Shown piece by piece: positions 8,689-17,543 of a stretch of 64,000 nucleotides of DNA. Made by a program: the position numbers and the translations under genes. Location: assembly GCA_003249215.1 (NCBI GenBank), contig QKJR01000043.1:1-64000 (forward strand), read 5' to 3'. Numbering within the stretch: position 1 is the first letter of the stretch; every line of letters begins with the position of its first letter. The notes under the pieces were generated by a model. That model was not told the DNA's origin, did not search any database, and saw only the letters and a program-made list of their open reading frames with translations. The stretch is from Rhodobacterales bacterium (GTDB lineage Bacteria; Pseudomonadota; Alphaproteobacteria; Rhodobacterales; Rhodobacteraceae).

Positions 8689-10104
8689 TCAGCGCGTGAG
8701 GCCCGCATAGGCCTCGAGCGCGCGGGCGCGGCCGGTTTCGAGGGCGAGATGCCGGGCGGGCACAGACTTCGTCGGATCGAGCCCCCAGGCGCGCGGCACC
8801 GCCTCGAAAAAGGCCTCCGCCTCGGGCGCCCGCGAGCCGCGCCATCCATAGATGAACTTCGACCTGTATCCCCCTGACTTATCGAATTTTTCTGCCTGCG
8901 TTTCGGGATTGAAAATGCGGAAATAGGGCGCGGCATCGGGCCCCGATCCCGCCACCCATTGCCAGCCCATCGCATTGGCCGCCGGGTCCCAGTCGGTCAG
9001 GCAATCGGCAAACCAGGCAAGCCCCACCCGCCAGTCGGTCAGCAGATGTTTCGTGAGATAGGAGGCCGCGATCATCCGCGCACGGTTGTGCATCGTGCCG
9101 GTCACATACATCTCGCGCATCGCCGCATCGACGAAGGGCTCGCCGGTCATGCCGCGGCGCCAGAGCTCGGCCTCGGGGCTGTCGCCGCGCCAGGGGAACT
9201 CCTCCCAGCCCGCGCGCCAGTTTTCCCGGTCAAGCCTCGGAAAATGAAAGAAAAGATGCCAGGCGAATTCGCGCCAGACGATCTCCTTGAGGAATTGCTC
9301 GGCCCCGGCCGCGCCCTCGTCCCACCGCCGAAGCGCGGCGTGCCAGATCCGGCGCGGGCCGATCTCGCCAAGGCTCAGATGCTCGGACAGTCCTGAGGTT
9401 CCGGCCGCGCCCGGCAGATCGCGCCGCTCGGCATAGGCGTCGATGCCTGCATCGAGAAAGCTCGCGAGCCGGTCGAGCGCCGCCGCTTCGCCCGCGGGCC
9501 GGGCAAAGCGCGCGAGCACCGCCGCGCCCCGGTTCATCGCCGCTCCGAGCCCAAAACCCTCAAGGTTATCGCTTGCAGGCCAATATGTTACCGGTCGAAG
9601 TTCATCTGGCATCCGCACCGCGGCTGACACCGGACGGCTGCGCAGGGCGCGCCAGAACGGCGTGTAGACGCGATAGGGCCCGCCGCTCTGGGTCTCGATG
9701 TCCCAAGGCTCGAAGAGCAGGTGCCCGGCGAAGGAGCGCGCCTCGATCCCGGCCTCGCGCAGCGCGGTCTTGACCGCAGAATCGCGGGCCTGTGCCGCCG
9801 GATCGTAGAGCCGCGACCAATAGATCGCAGCGGCGCCGGTCTCGGTCACGAGGGCGCGCAGGACCTCAAGGGCCGGCCCACGGCGCAGGATCAACCGCGC
9901 GCCGCGCGCCGCCAGCGCCTGCGCGAAGACCGCGAGCCCCTCGCCCAGCCGCCATTTCGCCGCAGCCCCGAGCGCCTCGGTTTCGGGGTCGAGCACGAAG
10001 ACCGGAATGACCGGGCGCCCGCTCGCCAGCGCCGCGGCAAGCGCGGGATGGTCGTCGAGCCGCAGATCGCGACGGAACCAGAGCAGAACAGGCGAGTGCG
10101 GCAT
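8689..10104 (-). CDS. phr: Deoxyribodipyrimidine photolyase
   Basis: A 471-residue flavoprotein that uses blue light to split cyclobutane pyrimidine dimers. The N-terminal Rossmann antenna domain begins LLWFRRDLRLDDHPAL. The C-terminal FAD domain carries WREFAWHLFFHFP, the THNRARM-like motif TMHNRARMIAASYLTKHLL, and the DPAANAMGWQWVAGSG block that lines the FAD and lesion pocket. The tryptophans expected for electron transfer are present. Length fits class I CPD photolyases. It heads the leftward cluster leading into trgA. Confidence 0.93.
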   Translation of the reverse strand: MPHSPVLLWFRRDLRLDDHPALAAALASGRPVIPVFVLDPETEALGAAAKWRLGEGLAVFAQALAARGARLILRRGPALEVLRALVTETGAAAIYWSRLYDPAAQARDSAVKTALREAGIEARSFAGHLLFEPWDIETQSGGPYRVYTPFWRALRSRPVSAAVRMPDELRPVTYWPASDNLEGFGLGAAMNRGAAVLARFARPAGEAAALDRLASFLDAGIDAYAERRDLPGAAGTSGLSEHLSLGEIGPRRIWHAALRRWDEGAAGAEQFLKEIVWREFAWHLFFHFPRLDRENWRAGWEEFPWRGDSPEAELWRRGMTGEPFVDAAMREMYVTGTMHNRARMIAASYLTKHLLTDWRVGLAWFADCLTDWDPAANAMGWQWVAGSGPDAAPYFRIFNPETQAEKFDKSGGYRSKFIYGWRGSRAPEAEAFFEAVPRAWGLDPTKSVPARHLALETGRARALEAYAGLTR

Positions 10105-10450
10105 CGGAATCTCGGGTTCGGGACAGGAGAGGGTCGCGCAAAGATAGTGCCGCGCCCCGCGAAATCAAAGCACCCGAAGATCCCCCTTCAACCCTTTGCG
10201 CTGCATTCATTTTCCGGAAAGGTCCGCGGCGATTTCCGGGCAGGTCGATTTTACCGAAAATGCCGCGTTTTCGTTTAAGTCCGCATTGACCAGCCCTGCG
10301 CAAAAGGCTTTGGAAACGCCCCCGCCGGGCGTAGGTTCGGCACGCATCTGCTGCGCCGGTCGAGAAGCGACCCGGCTCCGGTCCGGAAGCGACCCCCTGT
10401 CTCGTGCAACCTCATCGCCCGGAAATCCCGGGTCACGTCCGGAGTCTGCC

Positions 10451-12631
10451 ATGTGCCTGATCTGTGCCAGTCTGAGCCAGCCGCCCTCGGCCACCGAGGC
10501 CGCCGCGATCCACGCCGCCGCCACCCGTGCGCCCGCCATCGCCTATGAAACCGGCGACATGAGCTTCGGCGAGGGGCTCGGGACGACCGCACTGAACCGC
10601 CTCGCGGCGCAGCTCACCACCGGTTATTGGGAAAGCACCGGGCAGACGCCGCGGCATTTCGACATCCGCGCGGGCGGCACGCTGAACGTCGATCTCTCGG
10701 CGCTGACCGCCGAGGGGCAGGCCCTCGCCCGCGCCGCCCTCGACAGCTGGACCGCGGTGAGCGGGATCGTCTTCGACAGCGCCCCGGCCGAGGGCGCGCC
10801 GATCCACATCAGCTTCGACGACAGCCAGAGCGGCGCCTATGCAAGCTCGGTCGTCTCGAACGGGATCATCACCTCGAGCCATGTGAACATCTCGACCGAC
10901 TGGATCGCCGCCTATGGTACCGGCGCCGGCACCTATTCGCTGCAGACCTATATCCATGAGATCGGCCATGCGCTCGGGCTCGGCCATGCGGGCGATTACA
11001 ACGGGTCGGCCCGGCTCTCCGACAGGGTCTTCACCTACGACAGCTGGCAGGCCTCGGTGATGAGCTATTTCAGCCAGACCCAGAACCGCTCGGTCACGGC
11101 CTCCTATGCCTATACGATGGGACCGATGGCCGCCGATATCGTCGCGATCCAGTCGCTCTATGGCCGCTACACGCGAATGGAATCGGGCAATACCACCTAT
11201 GGCGTGAATGCGACCGCGGGGGGCCTGCATCAGACGATCGGCGCGATGATGGCCGATGGCGTGCTCGACCAGCCGATCACCTTCATGATCGCGGATTCGA
11301 ACGGCAAGGATACGCTCGATGTCTCGACCGACACGCTCTCCCAGGCGATCAACATGAACGGCGGCACGATCTCGAGCCTCTACGGCCTCGTCGGCAACAT
11401 GCTGATCGAACAGGCCACGGTGATTGAGAACTTGCGCGCCGGATCGGGCAGCGACCGGATCCTCGGCAATGCGGCCGCCAACCTGATCGAAGCCGGCGCG
11501 GGGGACGACAACGTCGATGGCGGGCGCGGCCGCGACACGATCAACGGCGGCGCGGGCTCGGACACGCTGCTCGGCGGCAACGACGACGATTCGATCCTCG
11601 GCGGCAGCGGCGACGACTGGCTCTCGGGCGAGAATGGCGCGGACCGGATCTATGGCGAGGACGGCAACGACACGATCCGGGGCGGGATCGGCAACGATCA
11701 GATCTGGGGTGGTGCGGGCAATGACCTGATCGACAGCGGGGTGGGCTCGGACCGGGTCTGGGCGGGCGACGGCAACGATACGGTGACCGGCGGCACCGGC
11801 GCCAAGATGATCTATGGCGAGGCCGGCGACGATTACCTCGAGGGCGGCATCTCGGCCGATCGGCTCTATGGCGGCGATGGCAATGACACGCTGATCGGCG
11901 GCCGGGGCGCGGACCTGATCGACGGTGGCGAGGGCTTCGACCTGATCGACGGCGGCGATGGCGCCGACCGGATCAGCGCGGGCGGCGGCTTCGACACGGT
12001 GATCGCGGGCCTCGGCAACGATACGGTGATGGCCGGCGAGGGCTTCGACCTGGTCGAGGGCGGCGAGGGCGACGACCGGATCTGGGGCGGCGCGGGCTTC
12101 GACACGCTGATCGGCGGGGCCGGCAACGACCTGCTGAACGGCGAGGCGGATTACGACGAGCTGACCGGCGGGGCCGGCAACGACACGCTGATCGGCGGCG
12201 AGGGCTATGACACGCTGCTCGGGGGCGAGGGCAACGATCTGCTCCGCGGCGACGGCGGCTATGACATCCTGAACGGCGGGGCGGGCTATGACGTCATGAC
12301 CGGCGGCAGCGGCTATGACAGCTTCGTCTTCGAGGCGATCACCGACAGCGCCGCCTCGGGGCGCTATATCGACGTGATCAGCGATTTCGAGGCGAGCGGA
12401 TTCGACGTGATCGACCTCTCCGCGATCGACGCGAATCTCTCGGTCGCGGGGGATCAGGCCTTCGCCTTCATCGGCACCGATGCCTTCTCGGGCAGCGGCG
12501 GCGAGCTGCGCTACACCGCGGCCCGCAGCAGCGCGCTGGTCGAGATCGACCTCGACGGCGACGGGGTGGCCGATTTCCAGCTCTCGGTGCGCGGCACCGA
12601 TACGCTGACCGAGGATCACTTCCTGCTCTGA
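10451..12631 (+). CDS. Secreted serralysin-type M10 metalloprotease with RTX repeats
   Basis: A 726-residue zinc protease predicted to leave the cell by a type I secretion system. The zinc site is HEIGHALGLGH at residues 169-179 (HExxHxxGxxH), followed by the Met-turn in SVMSYFSQ. From about residue 325 to 625 there are many calcium-binding GGxGxDxux nonapeptides, giving a beta-roll, and the C-terminus is the acidic, hydrophobic-ended secretion signal. There is no Sec signal peptide; the N-terminus starts MCLICAS, a form seen in many Rhodobacteraceae members of this family. The ATG at 10451 follows GGAG. No ABC exporter or membrane-fusion gene lies near, so export must be provided from elsewhere. 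Confidence 0.92.
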   Translation: MCLICASLSQPPSATEAAAIHAAATRAPAIAYETGDMSFGEGLGTTALNRLAAQLTTGYWESTGQTPRHFDIRAGGTLNVDLSALTAEGQALARAALDSWTAVSGIVFDSAPAEGAPIHISFDDSQSGAYASSVVSNGIITSSHVNISTDWIAAYGTGAGTYSLQTYIHEIGHALGLGHAGDYNGSARLSDRVFTYDSWQASVMSYFSQTQNRSVTASYAYTMGPMAADIVAIQSLYGRYTRMESGNTTYGVNATAGGLHQTIGAMMADGVLDQPITFMIADSNGKDTLDVSTDTLSQAINMNGGTISSLYGLVGNMLIEQATVIENLRAGSGSDRILGNAAANLIEAGAGDDNVDGGRGRDTINGGAGSDTLLGGNDDDSILGGSGDDWLSGENGADRIYGEDGNDTIRGGIGNDQIWGGAGNDLIDSGVGSDRVWAGDGNDTVTGGTGAKMIYGEAGDDYLEGGISADRLYGGDGNDTLIGGRGADLIDGGEGFDLIDGGDGADRISAGGGFDTVIAGLGNDTVMAGEGFDLVEGGEGDDRIWGGAGFDTLIGGAGNDLLNGEADYDELTGGAGNDTLIGGEGYDTLLGGEGNDLLRGDGGYDILNGGAGYDVMTGGSGYDSFVFEAITDSAASGRYIDVISDFEASGFDVIDLSAIDANLSVAGDQAFAFIGTDAFSGSGGELRYTAARSSALVEIDLDGDGVADFQLSVRGTDTLTEDHFLL

Positions 12632-12640
12632 AGGCCGGGC

Positions 12641-12690
12641 GCCCCCCTTTCGGGGGTTGCCTCCGGCGGGAGTATTTGGACCAGGAAAAT
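12641..12690 (+). terminator. Terminator of the protease gene plus a copy of the family intergenic repeat
   Basis: A CCCCC/GGGGG hairpin with a TTTC loop stands 15-25 bases after the protease stop. It is followed by CCTCCGGCGGGAGTATTTGG and ACCAGGAAAA. This second part is one arm of the same element seen complete at 23984-24073; the opposite arm is missing here. Confidence 0.6.
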
Positions 12691-12829
12691 CCGGAACCGC
12701 CGGCGCCCGGGCCCGCGATCGCGGATGCAATCGCCGCGCCTGCCGGTCACGCGATGCGCGGGCCGTCTTGCGGTGAAGGGGCGGCCGCCCTCCTCCCGCG
12801 CGCCATCCGCCAGCCCGACGCGCGCCACC

Positions 12830-12858
12830 TTGCAACGCCCCGCCCCCGCCCCTATATT
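12830..12858 (+). promoter_or_regulatory. Predicted tmRNA promoter (TTGCAA-17-TATATT)
   Basis: TTGCAA at 12830-12835 and TATATT at 12853-12858 are separated by exactly 17 bases, a strong match to a housekeeping sigma-70 promoter. Transcription would start near 12865, just ahead of the tmRNA acceptor piece. This position is what supports the assignment. Confidence 0.7.
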
Positions 12859-12880
12859 CGCGCTGTTCGGGTTCGCCCGG

Positions 12881-13165
12881 ACTATGGGCATAAACGCGCA
12901 CGTAATAAGCGGATCGGACCCGGGGGCGGTACCCGGCGGCTCCACCAAACTTCCCTCGTTGGGGGCGAATGGGGCCGAAATAGGATCGACGAACGTCTAA
13001 AGGTGATTGCTTTGTCTCGGTGAGCTACCACCGTTATCGGTGCAAAATGTACAGTTGCCAACGACAACCGTGCTCCGGTCGCTCTGGCTGCGTAAGCAGC
13101 TCGGGTAACCGAAACTTAAGTCCTTACGCTTAGCCGCTTAAGGCGGGGCCCGCAGGAGCCTGGCA
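12881..13165 (+). ncRNA. ssrA: Two-piece (permuted) tmRNA
   Basis: This is the alphaproteobacterial permuted transfer-messenger RNA, which rescues stalled ribosomes. The acceptor piece comes first and ends in CGGCTCCACCA at 12937-12947. A short excised loop follows. The coding piece starts GGGGCCG at 12971, which pairs with CGGCTCC to rebuild the acceptor stem. The tag frame reads GCC AAC GAC AAC CGT GCT CCG GTC GCT CTG GCT GCG TAA, i.e. ANDNRAPVALAA then stop, at about 13058-13096. Downstream pseudoknot sequences run to about 13165. The outer ends are approximate to within 10-20 bases. The ClpXP adaptor SspB, which delivers tagged proteins, is encoded 1.5 kb downstream. Confidence 0.95.
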
Positions 13166-13282
13166 ACAGAATCCTGCACCTTTCCCCTCCCCGGCAGACC
13201 CCGAGGCCCGGCCCGGGCGATCCCTCTTGCCAGAGCGCGCGCGGCCCGCGCAGAGTGGCGCATCAATCACCGGAGTTCTCCC

Positions 13283-14050
13283 ATGCGCCCGATCCTGCGC
13301 CCGCTTCCCGCGGTGCTTCTCGCCGCCGCCCTGCCCCTTCTCGCAATCCCCGCACTTGCCGAAGAGCCGCTGCCCAAGCTCGGCCCGAATGCCGTGCCGC
13401 TGACCGCCGATCACGGCTATCTCGCCAAGGCCCCGGCGCCCGATTACTGGGCCTTTTCCCCCTTCGTGAAGCCGCAATTCACCACCTCGGCTTGCGGCGT
13501 GGCCTCGGTCACCGCGGCGGTGAACGGGCTTGCGGGCCTGCCCGCGCTCGCCGAGGAAACGGTGATGAGCCAGCCCGAACTTCTCGATCTCGTGGCCTCC
13601 GAGGAGTGGAAGACGATTTCGGCCGAAGGCGGCGACGGGGTGAAATTCTCCCAGCTCGTCGATTTCGCCGGTCAGGCGATGAAAGCCCGCGGAATCGAGG
13701 GCAAGGTCGAGGTCTTCCACCCCGCCGAAATGGCAGCCGAGCCGACCCCCGAAATGGGCGCGAAACTGCGCGAGATCCTTGCCGCGAACGAGGCCTCGGC
13801 CGATGACGTCGCTCTGATCTATTTCAATCAGGGCGTGGTGACGGGCGATTGGGACGGCCCGCATGTCTCGCTGATCGGCGCCTATGATGCAGCGGCCGAC
13901 CGGGTGCTGATCCTCGAGGTCGATCAGGAATGGTATGTGCCCTACTGGACCCCGGTCGATGTGGCCCTCGCCGCGATGCTCAAGCCCACCTCGGACGAAC
14001 ATGGCGTGCTCGAGGGCGAGACCGGCGGGATCGTGCGGCTGATCCGCTGA
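13283..14050 (+). CDS. Exported phytochelatin-synthase-like cysteine peptidase
   Basis: A 255-residue member of the bacterial phytochelatin synthase family (papain-like fold, glutathione as substrate). Residues 1-26 are a signal peptide ending ALA-EE, so it acts in the periplasm. The catalytic Cys is C71 in TTSACGVASV and the His is H194 in GPHVSLIGAY. At the expected Asp position the sequence is LILEVDQ, placing E212 there with D214 two residues on. Prokaryotic members usually cleave the glycine from glutathione rather than polymerise it. It starts with ATG after CGGAG and lies between tmRNA and a SnoaL-like gene. Confidence 0.85.
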   Translation: MRPILRPLPAVLLAAALPLLAIPALAEEPLPKLGPNAVPLTADHGYLAKAPAPDYWAFSPFVKPQFTTSACGVASVTAAVNGLAGLPALAEETVMSQPELLDLVASEEWKTISAEGGDGVKFSQLVDFAGQAMKARGIEGKVEVFHPAEMAAEPTPEMGAKLREILAANEASADDVALIYFNQGVVTGDWDGPHVSLIGAYDAAADRVLILEVDQEWYVPYWTPVDVALAAMLKPTSDEHGVLEGETGGIVRLIR

Positions 14051-14177
14051 TCCGATGCAGGCCCCGAGGGCGGCGCGCCTGCCCTCGGGTCATCCCGCCT
14101 CCCCGACGGGCGTTAACCACAAGACAACCTCTTCGTCGCATTCTGCAACAGACGCGCGGCAGGCGAAGAGGATGACG

Positions 14178-14603
14178 ATGAGCAAGATCGAGGTATTGAA
14201 CGACTGGTTCCAGCGGGTCTGGATCGCGGGTGAAATCGAGGCGATTCCCGGATTCTTCAGCGGCGGCGGTCGCGCAAGCGGGGTGATGAGCGGCTTGCAG
14301 ATGGGCCCCGAGGATTTCGCCGCCCTGATTCCGGCGATGCGCGCCCGGGTCCGCGATCTCTCGGTCGAGGTGGTGCGGGCCCTCGAACAGGATGACTGGC
14401 TCTGGACCTTGCAGATCGTGCGCGGCACCTCGGCCGCCGACGGCCACGCGCTCGAATTCAGCGGTCAGCTCGCGTTGCGCTTCGAGGGCGAAAAATTCGC
14501 CGAAGCCTTCAATCATTACGACATGATCGCGGTGTTCGAACAGCTCGGGCAGATGCCGCCGGAAACGCTCGCGCTGTGCCTGAGCGGCGAGAGCCTGGGG
14601 TGA
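14178..14603 (+). CDS. SnoaL/NTF2-like small protein, function unknown
   Basis: A 141-residue cytoplasmic protein with the pattern of the NTF2-like/SnoaL-like alpha+beta cone: an N-terminal helix with WFQRVWIAG and a proline-rich turn, then alternating strands rich in Trp and Val, ending in NHYDMIAVFEQLGQMP. Family members are small ligand-binding or cyclase-like proteins and no catalytic residues can be assigned. The second of two close ATGs (14178) is chosen because GAAGAGG lies 6 bases before it. The gene lies alone between the phytochelatin-synthase-like gene and sspB. Confidence 0.65.
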   Translation: MSKIEVLNDWFQRVWIAGEIEAIPGFFSGGGRASGVMSGLQMGPEDFAALIPAMRARVRDLSVEVVRALEQDDWLWTLQIVRGTSAADGHALEFSGQLALRFEGEKFAEAFNHYDMIAVFEQLGQMPPETLALCLSGESLG

Positions 14604-14705
14604 GCGGCGCGCCGCGCCCGGCCCGCGTTCAGCACGTCCGCGCGACCCCCTTTCCTTGCGCCGCGAATCCCCTATGCTGAGCGTAACGGCACGGAAAGGC
14701 ATGTG

Positions 14706-15161
14706 ATGACCCGCTCGATCGATTATGGCAATCTCATGCATCGCGCGATGCGCGGCCTGATCCAGTCGGTTCTGACCGATGTGGCGCAGAACGGCCTGCC
14801 CGGCGCGCATCACTTCTTCATCACCTTCTCGACCCACCACCCCGAGGCCGAGCTCGCCGACTGGCTGCGCGAGCGCTATCCCGACGAGATGACGGTGGTG
14901 ATCCAGCATTGGTTCGAGAATCTCGAGGTCACCGATCAGGGCTTCTCGATCACGCTCAACTTCGGCAACAACCCCGAGCCGCTCTACATCCCCTTCGACG
15001 CGATCCATACCTTCGTCGATCCGTCGGTCGAATTCGGCCTGCGCTTCGAGACGCAGGAGTTCGACGAGGACGACGAGGAGGACGAGGTCGAGGACGAGGA
15101 CGACGAACCCGCGCCCCGCACCGAGGCCGAGGTCGTGAGCCTCGATCAGTGGCGTAAGTGA
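14706..15161 (+). CDS. sspB: SspB, ClpXP adaptor for SsrA-tagged proteins (alphaproteobacterial type)
   Basis: A 151-residue adaptor that binds the tmRNA tag and tethers it to ClpX. It is recognised from the N-terminal dimer helix (IDYGNLMHRAMRGLIQSVL) and the substrate groove strands HHFFITFSTHHP and MTVVIQHWFENLEV. After the folded domain comes an acidic linker (about residues 118-135, nearly all Asp/Glu) and the C-terminal ClpX-binding tail VVSLDQWRK. The ATG at 14706 has GGAAAGG six bases upstream; the in-frame GTG at 14703 is too close. It overlaps the LysE gene by four bases. Confidence 0.93.
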   Translation: MTRSIDYGNLMHRAMRGLIQSVLTDVAQNGLPGAHHFFITFSTHHPEAELADWLRERYPDEMTVVIQHWFENLEVTDQGFSITLNFGNNPEPLYIPFDAIHTFVDPSVEFGLRFETQEFDEDDEEDEVEDEDDEPAPRTEAEVVSLDQWRK

Positions 15162-15820
15162 CCGCGGGGCTTCCGCTTCTCGCAATTCTCGGCGCAATCG
15201 CACTCGGCGCGGTCAGTCCTGGCCCGAGCTTCGTTCTGGTCTCACGCATTGCCGTGGCCCGCAGCCGCCGCGACGGGCTGGCAGCCGCCTTGGGGATGGG
15301 TCTCGGGGGCGCCATTTTCGCGGCGCTTGCCGTGCTCGGCTTCATCGCGATGCTCACGCAGGTCCCGGTGCTCTATGACGCTCTACGCCTTCTGGGCGGG
15401 TTCTATCTGGCCCGACTCGCCTGGCGGATCTGGCGCGGGGCGCGCGAACCTCTGGCCATGCCTGACACTGAGGGCACGACCGAGCCGAGATCGGGCGCGC
15501 CGAAATCGGGACAGGCTTTCCGGCTCGGGCTGCTGACCCAGATCAGCAACCCGAAGACGGCGGTGGTCTATGCGGGTATCTTCGCGGCGCTCCTGCCCGC
15601 CGCGCCCCCGGGGTGGGTTGTGCTCGCGCTGCCGCCGCTGGTGTTTGTGGTCGAGGCGGGCTGGTATGCGGTGGTCGCTCTCGCCTTTTCGGCGCGCCGC
15701 CCGCGTGCGGCCTATCTGCACACCAAAACGGCGCTCGATCGCGGCGCGGCTCTGGTGCTCGGGGTGCTCGGCGCCCGGCTGCTGCTCGATGCCGCGCGCC
15801 ATGCGTCAGGCGCGCGCTAG
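15158..15820 (+). CDS. LysE/RhtB family amino-acid exporter
   Basis: A 220-residue inner-membrane protein with about six helices. The family motif near residue 17 reads GAVSPGPSFVLV (GPxxxxV), followed by GLAAALGMGLGGAIFAALA. The conserved second repeat has NPKTAVVYAGIFAALLP near 129. It would export an amino acid or homoserine-like compound, of unknown identity. The start is GTG at 15158, overlapping the sspB stop (GTGA), so it is coupled to sspB. Confidence 0.88.
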   Translation: MTAGLPLLAILGAIALGAVSPGPSFVLVSRIAVARSRRDGLAAALGMGLGGAIFAALAVLGFIAMLTQVPVLYDALRLLGGFYLARLAWRIWRGAREPLAMPDTEGTTEPRSGAPKSGQAFRLGLLTQISNPKTAVVYAGIFAALLPAAPPGWVVLALPPLVFVVEAGWYAVVALAFSARRPRAAYLHTKTALDRGAALVLGVLGARLLLDAARHASGAR

Positions 15821-15823
15821 TCA

Positions 15824-15841
15824 GGTATACCTTCGCATACC
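15824..15841. promoter_or_regulatory. Small inverted repeat upstream of fumC
   Basis: GGTAT at 15824-15828 is mirrored by ATACC at 15837-15841. It lies right after the LysE stop and about 70 bases before fumC. It could be an operator or a weak hairpin; there are no T residues after it to make a terminator. Confidence 0.3.
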
Positions 15842-15909
15842 GATTGCAAAATCCGCCCCGTCGTCCTATGACGCCGGGGACAGGTTCAGCGCATTGACGG
15901 AGGCCCACG

Positions 15910-17304
15910 ATGACCGCGACCCGCACCGAGACCGACAGCTTCGGTCCTCTCGAAGTTCCCGCCGACAAATATTGGGGCGCGCAGACGCAGCGCTCGATCA
16001 TCAACTTCCCGATCGGCTGGGAGCGTCAGCCGGTGCCGATCATCCGCGCGCTCGGCACGATCAAGAAGGCCGCCGCCATCGTGAACGCCGCGCAGGGTGA
16101 CCTCGACGCCGAGCTCTCGAAGGCGATTCAGGCCGCGGCGCAAGAGGTGATCGAGGGCAAATTCGACGACAACTTCCCGCTGGTCGTGTGGCAGACCGGT
16201 TCCGGCACCCAGTCGAACATGAACGCGAACGAGGTGATCTCGAACCGCGCAATCGAGATGCTGGGCGGCACGATGGGCTCGAAGAAACCCGTCCACCCGA
16301 ACGACCACGTCAACATGGGCCAGTCGTCGAACGACACCTTCCCGACCGCGATGCATGTCGCCATCGGCACCCATACCCGTGACGTGCTGCTGCCGGGCCT
16401 CGAGAAGCTCTCGGCCGCGCTCTGGGCCAAGGTCGAAGAATTCAAGGACATCATCAAGATCGGCCGGACGCATACGCAGGATGCGACGCCGCTGACGCTC
16501 GGCCAGGAATTCTCGGGCTATGCGACGCAGGTTGACCGCGGCATCGAACGGGTGAAGCTCGCGCTGACCCATATCTATGAACTGGCGCAGGGCGGCACCG
16601 CTGTCGGCACCGGGCTCAACACCCGCAAGGGCTATGACGCGGCGGTGGCCGCCGAGATCGCCAAGATCACCGGCCTGCCCTTCATCACCGCGCCGAACAA
16701 GTTCGAGGCGCTCGCCGCCCATGACGCGATGGTGTTCTACTCGGGCGCGCTGAAGACCATCGCGGCCTCGCTCTTCAAGATCGCCAACGACATGCGTCTT
16801 CTGGGGTCGGGCCCGCGCTCGGGTCTGGGCGAGCTGATCCTGCCGGAAAACGAGCCGGGCTCGTCGATCATGCCGGGCAAGGTCAACCCGACGCAGGCCG
16901 AGGCGCTGACCATGGTCTGCGCCCATGTCATGGGCAATGACGCTGCCATCGGCTTTGCCGGCAGCCAGGGCCATTTCGAGCTAAACGTCTACAACCCGAT
17001 GATGAGCTACAACGTGCTGCAGTCGATCCAGCTCTTGGGCGACTCGGCCAGCGCCTTCACCGACAACATGGTCGTGGGCACCAAGGCCAACACCGCGCGC
17101 ATCGACAAGCTGATGAAGGAGAGCCTGATGCTGGTCACCGCGCTCGCCCCGACCATCGGCTATGACAACGCGACCAAGGTCGCCAAGACCGCGCACAAGA
17201 ACGGCACCACGCTGAAGGAAGAGGCGATCGCGCTCGGTCTCGTGGACGAAGAGACCTTCGACCGCGTTGTCCGCCCCGAGGACATGATCGGCCCGAAAGG
17301 CTGA
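15910..17304 (+). CDS. fumC: Class II fumarate hydratase
   Basis: A 464-residue cytosolic, oxygen-stable fumarase interconverting fumarate and malate in the TCA cycle. It carries the superfamily signature [11 protein letters not shown] at about residues 317-327, plus the substrate-site motifs [12 protein letters not shown] near 97, [10 protein letters not shown] near 132 and [10 protein letters not shown] near 184. The length matches the tetrameric class II enzymes. GGAGG precedes the ATG. A hairpin terminator follows the stop by about 30 bases. Confidence 0.97.
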   Translation: MTATRTETDSFGPLEVPADKYWGAQTQRSIINFPIGWERQPVPIIRALGTIKKAAAIVNAAQGDLDAELSKAIQAAAQEVIEGKFDDNFPLVVWQTGSGTQSNMNANEVISNRAIEMLGGTMGSKKPVHPNDHVNMGQSSNDTFPTAMHVAIGTHTRDVLLPGLEKLSAALWAKVEEFKDIIKIGRTHTQDATPLTLGQEFSGYATQVDRGIERVKLALTHIYELAQGGTAVGTGLNTRKGYDAAVAAEIAKITGLPFITAPNKFEALAAHDAMVFYSGALKTIAASLFKIANDMRLLGSGPRSGLGELILPENEPGSSIMPGKVNPTQAEALTMVCAHVMGNDAAIGFAGSQGHFELNVYNPMMSYNVLQSIQLLGDSASAFTDNMVVGTKANTARIDKLMKESLMLVTALAPTIGYDNATKVAKTAHKNGTTLKEEAIALGLVDEETFDRVVRPEDMIGPKG

Positions 17305-17331
17305 TCGGTCCGGCGGTGATGCATCCATGAC

Positions 17332-17361
17332 AGGGCGGTCTTCGGGCCGCCCTTTCGCTTT
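17332..17361 (+). terminator. Terminator of fumC
   Basis: AGGGCGG is mirrored by CCGCCCT around a TCTTCGGG loop, followed by a T-rich stretch (TTTCGCTTT). It lies 28 bases after the fumC stop in the right orientation. Confidence 0.75.
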
Positions 17362-17474
17362 GGGGGCCAGCCCCAAATCAGATTGGGGGCCAGCCCCCAA
17401 ACCCCCGGGATATTTCGGCACAGATGATGAGAAGAGTTTTTCTGCTTATCATCTGTGTCCAAATATCCCGGGGT
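17361..17474. repeat. Long imperfect palindrome of the Rhodobacteraceae intergenic family
   Basis: Two copies of GGGGGCCAGCCCC are followed by CCCCGGGATATTT at 17403-17415. This is mirrored exactly by AAATATCCCGGGG at 17461-17473. The inner arms CACAGATGAT and ATCATCTGTG also pair. The whole can fold into a hairpin of about 70 bases. The same CCCCGGGATATTT core is found at 38398 as a half element. Confidence 0.85.
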
Positions 17475-17543
17475 GAATGGGCCGCAAGGCCCAGAGGGGC
17501 AGAGCCCCTTCCCCGGCCGCGAAACCCGTGCGACATTGCGCCC

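Noticed and set aside
8624-8690. Sigma factor RpoE or RpoH promoter before trgA
   Set aside because: TATAGT is present, but no properly spaced -35 of any type fits, so I do not annotate a promoter.
13130-14002. Reverse frame overlapping the tmRNA 3' end and the phytochelatin-synthase-like gene
   Set aside because: Antisense shadow; the forward strand holds the tmRNA and a gene with signal peptide and catalytic residues.
17402-17474. Long palindrome as a possible origin or phage attachment site
   Set aside because: The same cores recur in several other intergenic places, which fits a dispersed repeat or terminator family better than a unique site.
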